NCBI RefSeq assembly: GCF_005780165.1 | Contig: NZ_VAUV01000011.1 | Coordinates: forward strand, 62,001 to 126,000 | Source of the DNA: Phragmitibacter flavus | Lineage (GTDB): Bacteria; Verrucomicrobiota; Verrucomicrobiia; Verrucomicrobiales; Verrucomicrobiaceae | Length of the DNA stretch: 64,000 nucleotides | Direction: 5' to 3' | Part shown: positions 45,584 to 55,000 of the stretch, one piece after another | Layout: every line of letters begins with the position of its first letter | Position numbering within the stretch: the first letter of the stretch is position 1 | Notes under the pieces: model-generated | What the model saw: only the letters and a program-made list of their open reading frames with translations | The model's database searches: none | What the model was told of the DNA's origin: nothing | Position numbers and translations under genes: made by a program

Positions 45584-47032
45584 ATGAAGAAAAAGCTCCT
45601 CATCTTCACCGCCTCCCTCTTCGCCCTACTCGGCATCGGAACCTTCGCCGGCTATTCCTGGCTCACCGCCCGCTTTGAGAAAGACGCGGTCATCGCCCAG
45701 GTCGAACAATGGTGGGACTGCCGCGCCACCCTCGAATCCAGCACCGTCAACCTCCTCTCCACCCCAGCTACCGTCGAACTGCGCGGCCTCAAACTCGCCA
45801 TTAGCGATGACGAAGTCACCAAACCCTACGCCCAGCGCAGCGCTTTCCCGGAAGACCAGGCTCTGCTCGTCGCCGAACACGCCACCCTGTCCGTCACCCT
45901 CAAAGACCTGCTCAGTCGCCGCTACAACATCGAGAAACTGCACATCTCCAACCTTCGACTGCGCACCGAGATCGACACCGAAGGCGACAGCACCCTCGAC
46001 ATGATGTTCGACTCCCCCGAAGATGAAAGCGAACCCCTCCCTGCCGAACAAGTCCAGACCAAGCGCCCCTTAAACGCCCTCGCCGCCAACATCAGCAGCG
46101 AACCACCGCAAACCGGCGACCCTGCCAAACCCAAAAAGAAGAGAACCAAAAAACGCAAAAAAGACAAGGAACCCTTCAAGGCCAGCGACCTCGGTCTCGC
46201 CCTCCAGGTTCAGGAAGCCAGCGTCAACAACGGCAGCTTTGAGATCGTCGATTTCAAAAATCAAACCCACATGACCCTGAGCAACATCGCGCTCACTCTT
46301 TCCGATATCGACGTCGATCCCAACAACCTCGCCGCGCACAATCGCAGCAACCTCAAATTCGCCGGCGACATCAAAACCGCCAAAACCGACTCCACCGAAG
46401 TCACCGCCAATTTTAACGTCCAGGGCGACGGCGTGTTCCACCCTTTTGCCCCCGACACCGGCCTGTGGTTCCCCGATCTCGGACTCAACATCCTCATCAA
46501 AAAAGGCAGCAGCTTTGGCGGCGCGCCGCTTGAAACTCAAATGCGCGAGAAGGACATGAAAAAGATGCGCGAATACGGACTAGACCTCACCGGCCTCGCC
46601 ATGGGCGGCGTCCTTCAGGACGACCTCGTCACCCAGATCCACGCCATCGGCAGCAAAATGATCATTGGTCGCGACACCCATCTCATCTGCCCCGACTACG
46701 GCATCACCCTCCTGCAAAAGAGTTGGATCAACGCCGCCGAAGACGACCATCGCCTCAACGGCCGGTTCACCGCCAACCCCGAACTCAGCCAGCGTGTCCT
46801 CTCCGGAGCCCAGGCCAAACTCGGCGAAAAATACGGTGATACCGTTGCCGCCCTCGCCCAGGCCACCATCAACGCCACCTTCATGGACGAGCAAAAACGT
46901 CTCATCATTCCCATCAAATCCCGCGGCCCCTTGTCCAAACCCGATGTCAGTCTCGACGGCACCATCGGCGACATCACCGACAGCCTCAAAAGCGCTGGCA
47001 AGAGCCTCCTTGAAGGCCTCCTCAACAACTGA
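45584..47032 (+). CDS. AsmA-like membrane-anchored protein
   Basis: This 482-residue protein has one N-terminal membrane helix (LLIFTASLFALLGIGTFAGY) and a long periplasmic part. Paired beta segments such as LKLAISDDEV, IEKLHISNLRLRTEID, ASVNNGSFEIVDF and MTLSNIALTLSDIDVDPNN are typical of the AsmA/DUF748 group, relatives of the bridge-like lipid transfer proteins. A Lys-rich segment at about residues 180-200 (KPKKKRTKKRKKDKE) separates two halves. It may take part in outer membrane assembly or lipid traffic. The TPR gene follows after 72 bases. Confidence 0.65.
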   Translation: MKKKLLIFTASLFALLGIGTFAGYSWLTARFEKDAVIAQVEQWWDCRATLESSTVNLLSTPATVELRGLKLAISDDEVTKPYAQRSAFPEDQALLVAEHATLSVTLKDLLSRRYNIEKLHISNLRLRTEIDTEGDSTLDMMFDSPEDESEPLPAEQVQTKRPLNALAANISSEPPQTGDPAKPKKKRTKKRKKDKEPFKASDLGLALQVQEASVNNGSFEIVDFKNQTHMTLSNIALTLSDIDVDPNNLAAHNRSNLKFAGDIKTAKTDSTEVTANFNVQGDGVFHPFAPDTGLWFPDLGLNILIKKGSSFGGAPLETQMREKDMKKMREYGLDLTGLAMGGVLQDDLVTQIHAIGSKMIIGRDTHLICPDYGITLLQKSWINAAEDDHRLNGRFTANPELSQRVLSGAQAKLGEKYGDTVAALAQATINATFMDEQKRLIIPIKSRGPLSKPDVSLDGTIGDITDSLKSAGKSLLEGLLNN

Positions 47033-47104
47033 AAAAGTCACCCTTCTTCGCGACATCACTTCCTGTTTGTCACCCCATCTCCAACCGCTAGTATCCATCC
47101 CATC

Positions 47105-47830
47105 ATGACGCTCCGACACTTTTCCGCGATCCTTGCCGCCTGCCTCCTTGTCACGCCATTCCTTCAAATCCAGGCCCAGGAAGGTCAGCCACCAAGCCCA
47201 GAAGCCATTGCTGAAAACGAAAAATTCGGCAAACTCGTCAGCGAAGCCCAGCAATTCCAGGCGCAGAGCCAGCTGCTCGATGCCATGGAAAAAATCAACG
47301 AAGCCGAAGCCATCAAACCCGGCACCGCCATCCTTCATAACATGCGCGGCAGCGTCTACACCGCCATGCGCGACTTCGACAAAGCCCAGGAGCAGTTCGA
47401 AAAAGCCCAGGTCCTCCACCCCGGTGCCTTCGAGCCCCGCTTCAATCTCCTCGAGCTCAACTATGTCCGCGGTCAATACACCGAGGCCGAAAAAGGCTTC
47501 ACCGAACTCCTCAACACCTACCCCAAACTGCGCGTCGAAATCCGCCACATCACCCTATTCAAAATTCTCGTCTCCCAACTCAAACAGGACAAGCTGACCG
47601 CCGCTGAAGAAACCATGAAAAACTTCACCTTCATGGACGACACCCCCGCCTATTATTATGCCCGCGCCGCCATGTCATTTCACAAAAAAGACAAAGTCGA
47701 CGGCCACACCTGGCTCAACAAAGGTTCCCAAATTTTCAAACAACCCGAGCAAACCGTTCCTTACGTCGACTCCCTCATCGAAGCCCGCTGGATCGACAGC
47801 CTCGGCATTCCCGACGAGCTCCAAAAATAA
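47105..47830 (+). CDS. Secreted TPR-repeat protein
   Basis: This 241-residue protein has a signal peptide (MTLRHFSAILAACLLVTPFL, cut near AQA). It then has three to four tetratricopeptide units at about residues 40-150, for example AILHNMRGSVYTAMRDFDKAQEQFEKAQVLHPG and PRFNLLELNYVRGQYTEAEKGFTELLNTYP, with the usual small and aromatic TPR positions. TPR proteins serve as protein-binding scaffolds. Ligand unknown. It converges on the anti-sigma-like gene, with only 39 bases between. Confidence 0.8.
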   Translation: MTLRHFSAILAACLLVTPFLQIQAQEGQPPSPEAIAENEKFGKLVSEAQQFQAQSQLLDAMEKINEAEAIKPGTAILHNMRGSVYTAMRDFDKAQEQFEKAQVLHPGAFEPRFNLLELNYVRGQYTEAEKGFTELLNTYPKLRVEIRHITLFKILVSQLKQDKLTAAEETMKNFTFMDDTPAYYYARAAMSFHKKDKVDGHTWLNKGSQIFKQPEQTVPYVDSLIEARWIDSLGIPDELQK

Positions 47831-47869
47831 TCTGCGCCGAGGGCAAGAGACCGCGAATTTGCACTTCGC

Positions 47870-48649
47870 TCAAACAATCAAAAAGCTCCGACTCCCTTTG
47901 TCCATCAAAGTCGCAAACACCCCCTTCAAAACCTCCTCAGAAGCCTTTGTTGCCAGCATGTAACGCTGACCTCCCTTGTTCCATGTCGCCACCTGCCATT
48001 CACCGCGACTTTCGAACTTCGTTGCTGCTTCCGGCACCCCCGGCTCAACGCCCACCATCACCAAATGGGCTTCCTGACCCGGCGCAATTTCAAAACAAAT
48101 CACTGAGGCTGGACGCCCCTCCACCTCAAACACCTTGCAGCCAAGACTGCGCATCGCCGCAAACCCATCAGGCAACTCCTCCGGCATCGGCGATCCCACT
48201 TCCTTAAGCGACGCCTTCAACAAGGCCAGGTCGCCAGAAAAACGGTCCAATCTCACCTCGTGCGAATCAATCGATTTCACCATCGACAGCGCCTGCCTCT
48301 CCCAATCCTTCCCCGTTCCTCCCGCATCGTTCCACCACCAGACACCCGCCAGCGCGATCACCACCGCCATCGTCAACAACAAGGGCAACATCCCCACCCT
48401 CCGTTTGGACACTGACGGCTCCAAATCGCGCTCCATTTCCATCGCTTTCAAGATGTCATCGTTCAATCCCGCAGGCACCGGAATCTCACCCAACGCCCCG
48501 GCCACCTGTTCATCAAACTGGCTCCGTTTTTCCAACCACTGCTGAAGTTCTGCATCCCCCGCCGCCAAGGCACGGCTTGCCTCCGAAGCATCCCCTGGGC
48601 GCAACGTGCTGGCATCCAATTCGTTTCTGGCATCTTCCGGTCTCATCAT
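47870..48649 (-). CDS. Anti-sigma-factor-like membrane protein
   Basis: This 259-residue protein has a cytosolic N-terminus of about 85 residues, one membrane helix at about 86-103 (GMLPLLLTMAVVIALAG) and a C-terminal domain outside. The N-terminal part is helical (EASRALAAGDAELQQWLEKRSQFDEQV), as in anti-sigma factors, but lacks the HxxxCxxC zinc motif. It begins 14 bases after the ECF sigma gene, the standard layout for a sigma/anti-sigma pair. It should hold the sigma factor at the membrane until a signal, plausibly metal or cysteine-peptide status given the neighbours, releases it. The assignment rests mainly on position and topology. Confidence 0.7.
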   Translation of the reverse strand: MMRPEDARNELDASTLRPGDASEASRALAAGDAELQQWLEKRSQFDEQVAGALGEIPVPAGLNDDILKAMEMERDLEPSVSKRRVGMLPLLLTMAVVIALAGVWWWNDAGGTGKDWERQALSMVKSIDSHEVRLDRFSGDLALLKASLKEVGSPMPEELPDGFAAMRSLGCKVFEVEGRPASVICFEIAPGQEAHLVMVGVEPGVPEAATKFESRGEWQVATWNKGGQRYMLATKASEEVLKGVFATLMDKGSRSFLIV

Positions 48650-48663
48650 CTTCGCATCAAAAA

Positions 48664-49239
48664 CTATTCCACCGCCCCCCTGCTGGTAGTTACGTTCTGG
48701 GTCCTGTTTAAGATATCACGCAACAACCCCTTGCCCCTCGACAATCTCGACATCACCGTCCCCACGGGAATGTCCAAAGCCTCCGCAATCTCTTTATAAG
48801 ACAACTCCTTCAAATAAAACAGCACCAACGGCGCTCGGTAACCCACCGCCAGCTCGTCGAGGGCACGTTGCAACATCGCCCCATCGACCTCCACCGGTTC
48901 AGCTGCAGGCTCATCCACCGCCTCGTGTCTCTCCGGTTCAAACTCCACCGACTCGAACCTTTTTTCCCGACGCGCCACCGCCAGCCATTCCCGATACAGC
49001 GTCGTAAACAACCAGGTCTTCACCTTCGTCGCATCCTTCAACGCATGCCCCTTCCTCGCCCACAATAGAAACGTCTGCTGCACCAGATCCTTCGCCTGCG
49101 CTTCAGCCCGGCACATGCTGAAGGCAAAGCGATACAATGCCGCATAATGCCCATCCACCAGTTGCTGAAAATCCACCTTGGAATCCATTGATGGCACAGC
49201 CAACCGAACATCCTCCCCTTGGTCAACGGAAAACTCCAT
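48664..49239 (-). CDS. ECF-family RNA polymerase sigma factor
   Basis: The protein has about 191 residues. Region 2 reads FQQLVDGHYAALYRFAFSMCRAEAQAKDLVQQTFLLWARKG, and the helix-turn-helix of region 4 is LVLFYLKELSYKEIAEALDIPVGTVMSRLSRGKGLL. These are standard marks of extracytoplasmic-function sigma factors, which redirect RNA polymerase under envelope or metal stress. The start is uncertain among 49239, 49188 and the open frame to 49341; none has a strong ribosome binding site. It is followed by the anti-sigma-like gene and lies downstream of the MNIO/DUF2063/DoxX genes, so it probably controls that operon. Confidence 0.88.
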   Translation of the reverse strand: MEFSVDQGEDVRLAVPSMDSKVDFQQLVDGHYAALYRFAFSMCRAEAQAKDLVQQTFLLWARKGHALKDATKVKTWLFTTLYREWLAVARREKRFESVEFEPERHEAVDEPAAEPVEVDGAMLQRALDELAVGYRAPLVLFYLKELSYKEIAEALDIPVGTVMSRLSRGKGLLRDILNRTQNVTTSRGAVE

Positions 49240-49279
49240 GAATAACAGCAGGTTCAACCAACTCAGGCCCGTCTGCACC

Positions 49280-49759
49280 TCATGCCCGGCGAGATTTAAG
49301 CAACAAAACATCCGCCGAATACCTCCCTGGGCCAAAGACAAACACCAGCACGGAAGCCAGCAAAAACAAGAAAGGTGCCGCCGTCACAAACGCATCAGAG
49401 TCCGAAAACATCCCCTTCAACTCCTCCACATGCGCCGTTGCATAGGCCACCATCATCACCACGATCAACGGCAGCGCCGCAAGTCGGGAACACAATCCCG
49501 CCAGCAACAACAATCCTCCAACACACTCCACTCCCCCGGCCATCATTGCCTGAAACTTCGGCAACGGCAGCCCAAGCTCACCGAAAAACTCCGCCGTTCC
49601 ATCCAGATTCATCAGCTTGCCTTTCCCCGTCAGAAAGAACTGCCAACCCCAATAAAACCGGATCAATAGCAACACTGGATCAACCAACGATGATCCTATC
49701 CTGGCGAGCCCCTCGTTCAACCCGAGCCAACCGCGTTTCAGTTTCGAATCTTCACTCAT
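49280..49759 (-). CDS. DoxX-family membrane protein of the MNIO cluster
   Basis: This 159-residue protein has four membrane helices. LVDPVLLLIRFYWGWQFFLTGKGKL is the typical first helix of DoxX proteins, followed by FFGELGLPLPKFQAMMAGGVECVGGLLLLAGLCSRLAALPL. DoxX-like proteins regularly accompany DUF692 (MNIO), DUF2063 and cysteine-rich precursor genes in bufferin-type operons (the HvfD/BufD position), with a probable role in redox or quinone chemistry at the membrane that is not settled. It lies 38 bases after the DUF2063 gene. Confidence 0.85.
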   Translation of the reverse strand: MSEDSKLKRGWLGLNEGLARIGSSLVDPVLLLIRFYWGWQFFLTGKGKLMNLDGTAEFFGELGLPLPKFQAMMAGGVECVGGLLLLAGLCSRLAALPLIVVMMVAYATAHVEELKGMFSDSDAFVTAAPFLFLLASVLVFVFGPGRYSADVLLLKSRRA

Positions 49760-49797
49760 AAAGTCACCTTTTCACATTTCGTTCGCTTCACCTCACT

Positions 49798-50712
49798 TCA
49801 CTTACAAAACCAACCGAGTGCTGCCCATTGCTCAAACCACCCGCGCACCTTCACCATCCAGTCCATCGCTCCATCCGCATCGGCCAAAGCCAGATCCAAC
49901 GCCCTCGCCAAACCATCCCCGCGACCCAACGCCTCCAGCAACAGAAACGCCTCCTTCTCCAACCTCAAAAAATACAGATCATTGTCGCACCGATGCACCA
50001 CCAGATGAACTCGCTCCCTCACAGGCAACTTCACCTTCCTGCGCACCTTCTTCCTCGACTCACCCGTCATCGCATGACTCGCCTCTTTGCGCATGCCTGA
50101 CTCAAACTTTCGCACCGCCATGAAATACACATCCACCGCATGATCCAGTTCGAGCAGCACCACATAAGGCTGCAACCTCAAACACAACTCATCCAAATTC
50201 TTCCCCAACAGCTCATCCACCTTCAAGGCCGGTCGCTTTGCCTCATCAAACGCCACCGTCTGAGCCCATTCAAATCGCGCCACATCCACCGCCATCGACT
50301 GAAGTTCTCCCGTCCACACCGGTTCCGCACGAAGAAACTCCTCCAAGCGCGATCCCAAATTGCGCAACGTAAACGACTGACTCGGACACTTGCTCAAATA
50401 AGCCACACACATCCTCTGAAATCGCCGTTGCCCCAGCAAAACGCGCAATCCGGGGTAATCCTCATACAAACAGTCCAGCAACCGAAACCAATACTGCCGG
50501 TTGTATATCTCTAACCGATCAAACCCATTCATCTGTTCATTCCCCTTCATGAATGAAGCAACCACCGACCTCGTCCTTTTCCCATCCTCCCAGGTTCGAC
50601 GCATCCCCTCGTCGGCAGCGAGTGGACGCATGACCGCGTGAGCCATCAAACGCTGCACCTCAGCAAGACCCTGCAACGAGTCGATATCAGACGGGCAATA
50701 CGGCGTTTTCAT
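49798..50712 (-). CDS. DUF2063 (HvfC/BufC-type) MNIO partner protein
   Basis: This 304-residue protein matches the DUF2063 family, once called putative DNA-binding and now known as the partner of MNIO enzymes that recognises the precursor peptide. The N-terminal region GFDRLEIYNRQYWFRLLDCLYEDYPGLRVLLGQRRFQRMC is the family signature (Y-x-x-x-x-x-R-L-x-x-x-L-x-x-x-Y-P-x-L). The C-terminal half has winged-helix-like character. Its ATG lies within the end of the DUF692 gene (26-base overlap), which points to coupled translation in equal amounts. Confidence 0.87.
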   Translation of the reverse strand: MKTPYCPSDIDSLQGLAEVQRLMAHAVMRPLAADEGMRRTWEDGKRTRSVVASFMKGNEQMNGFDRLEIYNRQYWFRLLDCLYEDYPGLRVLLGQRRFQRMCVAYLSKCPSQSFTLRNLGSRLEEFLRAEPVWTGELQSMAVDVARFEWAQTVAFDEAKRPALKVDELLGKNLDELCLRLQPYVVLLELDHAVDVYFMAVRKFESGMRKEASHAMTGESRKKVRRKVKLPVRERVHLVVHRCDNDLYFLRLEKEAFLLLEALGRGDGLARALDLALADADGAMDWMVKVRGWFEQWAALGWFCK

Positions 50713-51535
50713 GAAGATAAAGATTCGCTTTTAATGCTTCGTCATGCACCTCGTCAAAACTCGGAATGCGATCGTCCCATTCCAGCAACGTCGCCGTATG
50801 CCCGCAGCATCTAATCGTCTCCGCATACAAGGCCCAAACCGGATCAGGCACCGGCTGATCATGAGTGTCCAGAATCACCTTCTCCAACCTCGAATGCCCG
50901 GCGAGATGAATCTGCCCCACGCGGTGGGCCGGCACATTCCTCACATAATCCAAAGGATCAAACCCGTGATTCTCCGACGAAACATAGATGTTGTTCACAT
51001 CCAACAAAATCCCGCAATCCGCCGCCTCCGCCACCTCCGTCAAAAAATCCCATTCTGTCATGTTACTCTGATGAAACTCCGCATAACTGCTCACATTCTC
51101 CACACAGATCGGAACCTCCAAAAAATCCTGGGCCTCGCGGATTTTTGAAGCCGTATGTTTCGCCACCGCCATCGTGTAAGGCATCGGCAGCAAATCATGC
51201 GTATACCTGCCATCCACACTGCCCCAGCATAAATGGTCCGACAGCCATGGCGTATTCGTCCGCTTCACCAGACGTTTCAACTTCTTCAAATGCTCCCGAT
51301 TCAGCGGCTCCGCACTCCCGAAATACATCGACACCCCATGCTGCACCACCCGGTATTGTTCCAGGATCTGATCCAAAATCTCCAACGGCCTTCCCCCATC
51401 CACCATAAAATTTTCAGAAATGATCTCAAACCAATCCACCACCGGCTTCTTTTCCAGAATGTGGCGGTAATGCGGAACCCGAAGTCCCACGCCCACACCA
51501 TAGTCGGTATGATTGTTGAAAAAATTGGCAGGCAT
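50687..51535 (-). CDS. DUF692 multinuclear non-haem iron oxidase (MNIO, HvfB/BufB type)
   Basis: This 282-residue TIM-barrel enzyme belongs to DUF692, the MNIO family that includes MbnB, TglH and HvfB. Iron-binding and family stretches are visible: VGVGLRVPHYRHIL, DWFEIISENFMVDGG, VVQHGVSMYFGSAEPL, WLSDHLCWGSVDG, VCVENVSSYAEF-like PICVENVSSY, DCGILLDVNNIYVSSENHGFDP and VGQIHLAGHS. Family members use mixed-valence iron and oxygen to convert cysteine residues of small peptides into oxazolone/thioamide or thiooxazole groups that bind copper. The natural substrate here is the six-cysteine peptide encoded just upstream. Confidence 0.93.
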   Translation of the reverse strand: MPANFFNNHTDYGVGVGLRVPHYRHILEKKPVVDWFEIISENFMVDGGRPLEILDQILEQYRVVQHGVSMYFGSAEPLNREHLKKLKRLVKRTNTPWLSDHLCWGSVDGRYTHDLLPMPYTMAVAKHTASKIREAQDFLEVPICVENVSSYAEFHQSNMTEWDFLTEVAEAADCGILLDVNNIYVSSENHGFDPLDYVRNVPAHRVGQIHLAGHSRLEKVILDTHDQPVPDPVWALYAETIRCCGHTATLLEWDDRIPSFDEVHDEALKANLYLHENAVLPV

Positions 51536-51570
51536 AACAGCTTCTCAATGTGAGTTTCCATTCATCAAAC

Positions 51571-51599
51571 CGCCATCAGGGCACGCGACCCTGATGGCG
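51571..51599 (-). terminator. Intercistronic stem-loop between precursor peptide and MNIO genes
   Basis: The arms CGCCATCAGGG and CCCTGATGGCG (11 bases, perfect) enclose a 7-base loop. The hairpin lies 15 bases after the precursor stop and 35 bases before the MNIO start. No T run follows, so it may be a partial terminator or an RNA-stabilising element. Either would raise precursor mRNA above that of the enzymes, a common need in RiPP operons. Confidence 0.75.
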
Positions 51600-51614
51600 C
51601 TGATCGACCCGCGA

Positions 51615-51869
51615 CTACTTGTCTTTCTTGGTGGCGCAGCCGCCTTTGCCTTTGCAGGAGTTCTTGCCCTTGCAACCATTGTCGCCGGACTTGCAACCAC
51701 CCTGGCCCTTGCATTCGTTGTGTCCTTTGCAGGCATGCTCGCCTTTGCTGGCCATTTTTTCAATCAACACGCCCGGAGCATCCGTGACGGGATTTTGATG
51801 GGAGGAAGCGTAGGCTCCTGAGAGAAGACCTGCAAATGCGGCGCTGGCAATAAGATGTTTGGTGCTCAT
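51615..51869 (-). CDS. Cysteine-rich bufferin-like precursor peptide
   Basis: This 84-residue peptide starts with a signal sequence (MSTKHLIASAAFAGLLSGAYA) and should be exported. A 20-residue spacer (DAPGVLIEKMASKGEH) leads to a core with six cysteines in two repeats: CKGHNECKGQGGC and CKGKNSCKGKGGC, joined by KSGDNG. Within each repeat the Cys residues are six apart, and every Cys but the last is followed by Lys. Position directly before MNIO, DUF2063 and DoxX genes makes it the substrate peptide of a bufferin/HvfA-type copper-binding RiPP. Modification and metal are inferred from the family. Confidence 0.88.
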   Translation of the reverse strand: MSTKHLIASAAFAGLLSGAYASSHQNPVTDAPGVLIEKMASKGEHACKGHNECKGQGGCKSGDNGCKGKNSCKGKGGCATKKDK

Positions 51870-52002
51870 GATATTCGTGGTTAGTGGTAACTGATGGTTT
51901 CAATTTTGCTAAGTTGACCAGACCGCTTTTGCGGACAGTCGAACGTAGGAGCAACAAGGCCGGCACTTATTCCCAGATTGATAAAAAAATAAAAATACTT
52001 TC

Positions 52003-55000
52003 ATGACTTCGACACCCACCTGGCGCATCGCAGCAGACACCGGCGGAACCTTTACCGACTGCCACGCCCTCGCCCCCGACGGCACCGAGCACCGCGCCAA
52101 AGTCCTCTCCAGCGGCTGCCTGCGCGCCGTCGCTGAAAAATGGATCAATGCCAACACCGTTCAGCTATCCGATCTTTGGGACCAACAAGACGACTTCTTC
52201 AACGGCTACACCCTGCGCTTCCTAACCTCCAGCGGCACCTCGCACCCCATCCTCAGCTCCCGGGTTGTAAACCATCGCACGCTCGTCGAACTCGACGCCC
52301 CGCCTTTTCCAACAACCGAAGGCCTGCTCGTCGAACTCACAGCCCACGAAGCCGCCCCCGTTCTCGCCGCCCGCCTGATCACCCACACCCCCCTTCACCA
52401 CCCTTTCCCCAAAGTCGACTTCCGCCTCGCCACCACCCGCGCCACCAACGCCCTGCTCGAACGCAAAGGCACCGACATCGCCCTGTTCATCACCGCCGGA
52501 TTTGCCGACCTGCTTGTCATCGGCGACCAACGCCGCGCCGACCTCTTCGCCCTTCATCACCCACCCCGCGAACTCCACTACCATCAAGTCTGCGAAGTCC
52601 ACGAACGACTCACCGCCAAAGGAGAAATCCTCACCCCGCTCGACGAACCCGCCCTCCTCCAAGCCGCTCAATCGATCATCCAAAAAGGCATCCACACCGC
52701 CGCCGTCGCCCTCCTCCACAGCGACCTCAATCCCCGCCACGAACAACGCGTCCGCGAACTTCTTCTTCAATCCGGCTTCACCCACGTCTCCCTCAGCAGC
52801 GAACTCGCCCCCTTCATCAAAATCCTCCCACGCGCCCAAAGCGCGGTCGCCAATGCCTACCTCACCGGCCCCGTGGAAAAGTTCATCCGTGACGTCAAAT
52901 CGCCCCTCTCTTCCGACTCCACCCTGCACCTCATGACCAGCGCCGCGTCCCTCGAACCGGCCGACACCATTCAACCCAAAGACCTCCTCCTCTCCGGCCC
53001 CGCCGCTGGCGTCCTCGGTGCCCTCAACTCCGCCCGCGACCTCGGCTTCAAAAACATCATCACCTTCGACATGGGCGGCACAAGCACCGATGTCGCCCGG
53101 CTCGACGGCACCGTCAGTTACCGCTTTCAACAAAACGTCGGAGGCCTCACCCTGTTGAGTCCCTGCATCGCCATCGAAACCGTCGCCGCCGGCGGCGGCA
53201 GCATTTGCTGTTGGACTCCCAGCGGCCTCGCCGTCGGCCCTCACAGCGCCGGATCCGACCCCGGACCCGCCTGTTACGGCAAAGGCGGCCCCCTCACCGT
53301 CACCGACATCAATCTCCTCCTCAACCGCTTCGACCCCGACCGCGCTCCCATCCCCCTGCAACGCGCCGCCGCCCAGTTTCGCCTCACCGAACTGCTCGAC
53401 CAAATCAACCAACAAAGCGGTCGCCACATGACCGCATCCGAACTTCTTGACTCCCTCCTCGCCCTTGCGAACCAGCACATGGCCGACGCCATCCGCAAGA
53501 TCTCGGTCCTCGAAGGATACGACCCCGCCAACTATGCCCTCCTCGCTTTCGGCGGAGCCGGCCCCCAGCACGCCTGCGACCTGGCAAACGCCCTCGGCAT
53601 GCACACCATCCTCATCCCCCATCACGCCGGCATCCTCAGCGCCGTCGGCCTCCAACAAGCCCAACCCGAACGCTTCGCCCAACGCCAGATTCTCAAGCCC
53701 CTCGACCACGTCCAACCCGACCTCCCTCTCATCCTCAGCGACCTCAGTCACGAAGCCGCCAAACAACTTCTCACCATCACCCGGAACGATGAAACCCCTC
53801 TCCTTCGAAGCATCGCCGAACTCCGACTCACCGGCCAGGACACGCCACTTCAAATCGAGTTCCACGACCCCGCCTCACTTCATCAAGACTTCCGTCAGCG
53901 ATACCTGAACCTCTTCGGTTATCCCGCCCCCACCACCAAAAAGATCGAACTCGTCAGCCTTCGCGTGATTGCCACCGCCGTCGGAAGTTACGGAGTCGCC
54001 ACGCCCTCCCCACCCACCCAAACCATCTCCGGTCCCGACCTCATTCAGGACGCCTTCAGCACCCTCGTCATCGCCAAAGGCTGGATGGCCAACAATCACC
54101 CTCCCCACGGCTGGATCCTCCGCTCAGACTCACAACCCTCAACCACCAACCATCAACTCCCCCTCGATCTCCTCCGCCACCGCCTCCATGGCATCGTCGA
54201 AGACATGGGTGCCCTGCTGCGTCGCACCGCCCTTTCCACCAACATCCGCGAACGACTCGACTTCTCCTGCGCCCTTCTCACTTCCGAAGGCACCCTTCTC
54301 ACCAGCGCCCCCCACATCCCTGTTCACCTCGGTGCCCTAGGCGTCTGCGTCCGCGAAGTGCTCAAACAACATCCCCCCGAACCCGGCACCACCCTCATCA
54401 CCAATCACCCCGCCTTCGGTGGCTCCCATCTTCCTGACGTCACCCTGATCACCCCCGTCTTCGACGACCAAAACCAGCTCCTCGGCATCATCGCCAACCG
54501 TGCCCATCACGCCGAAATCGGAGGCATCTCCCCCGGCTCCATGCCCGCCAACGCCACCACCCTCGAACAAGAAGGCGTCATCATCCCCCCCATGCCCCTC
54601 GTCTTTCAAGGCGAACCCCAATTCGACACCATCCGCGACCTCCTTCTCAACGCCAAACATCCCACCCGATCCATCGACGACAACCTCGCCGACCTCCACG
54701 CCCAACTCGCCGCCAACCGACTCGGCACCCAACGTCTCCTCGAACTCCATCGCGAATCCCCCCATCTCACCGAAAGCATGCAAACCATCCTCGCCGAATC
54801 CCGGCAGGTCATGCAGCACTTCATCCCCAACCTCACCACCGGCACCGCCCAGGAATCCCTCGACGACGGCAACCTCATCAACGTCACCATCTCCACCACC
54901 CCCAATACCATCCACATCGACTTCACCGGCACCAGTCCCCAACATCCCGGCAACCTCAACGCCACCCCCGCCATCGTCCACAGCGCCATCCTCTACGTCC

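Noticed and set aside
51513-51821. 102-codon hydrophobic frame on the plus strand across the cysteine-rich peptide gene
   Set aside because: Its hydrophobic runs arise from the antisense of Lys/Gly/Cys codons. The minus-strand peptide has a signal sequence, a regular cysteine pattern and the right neighbours.
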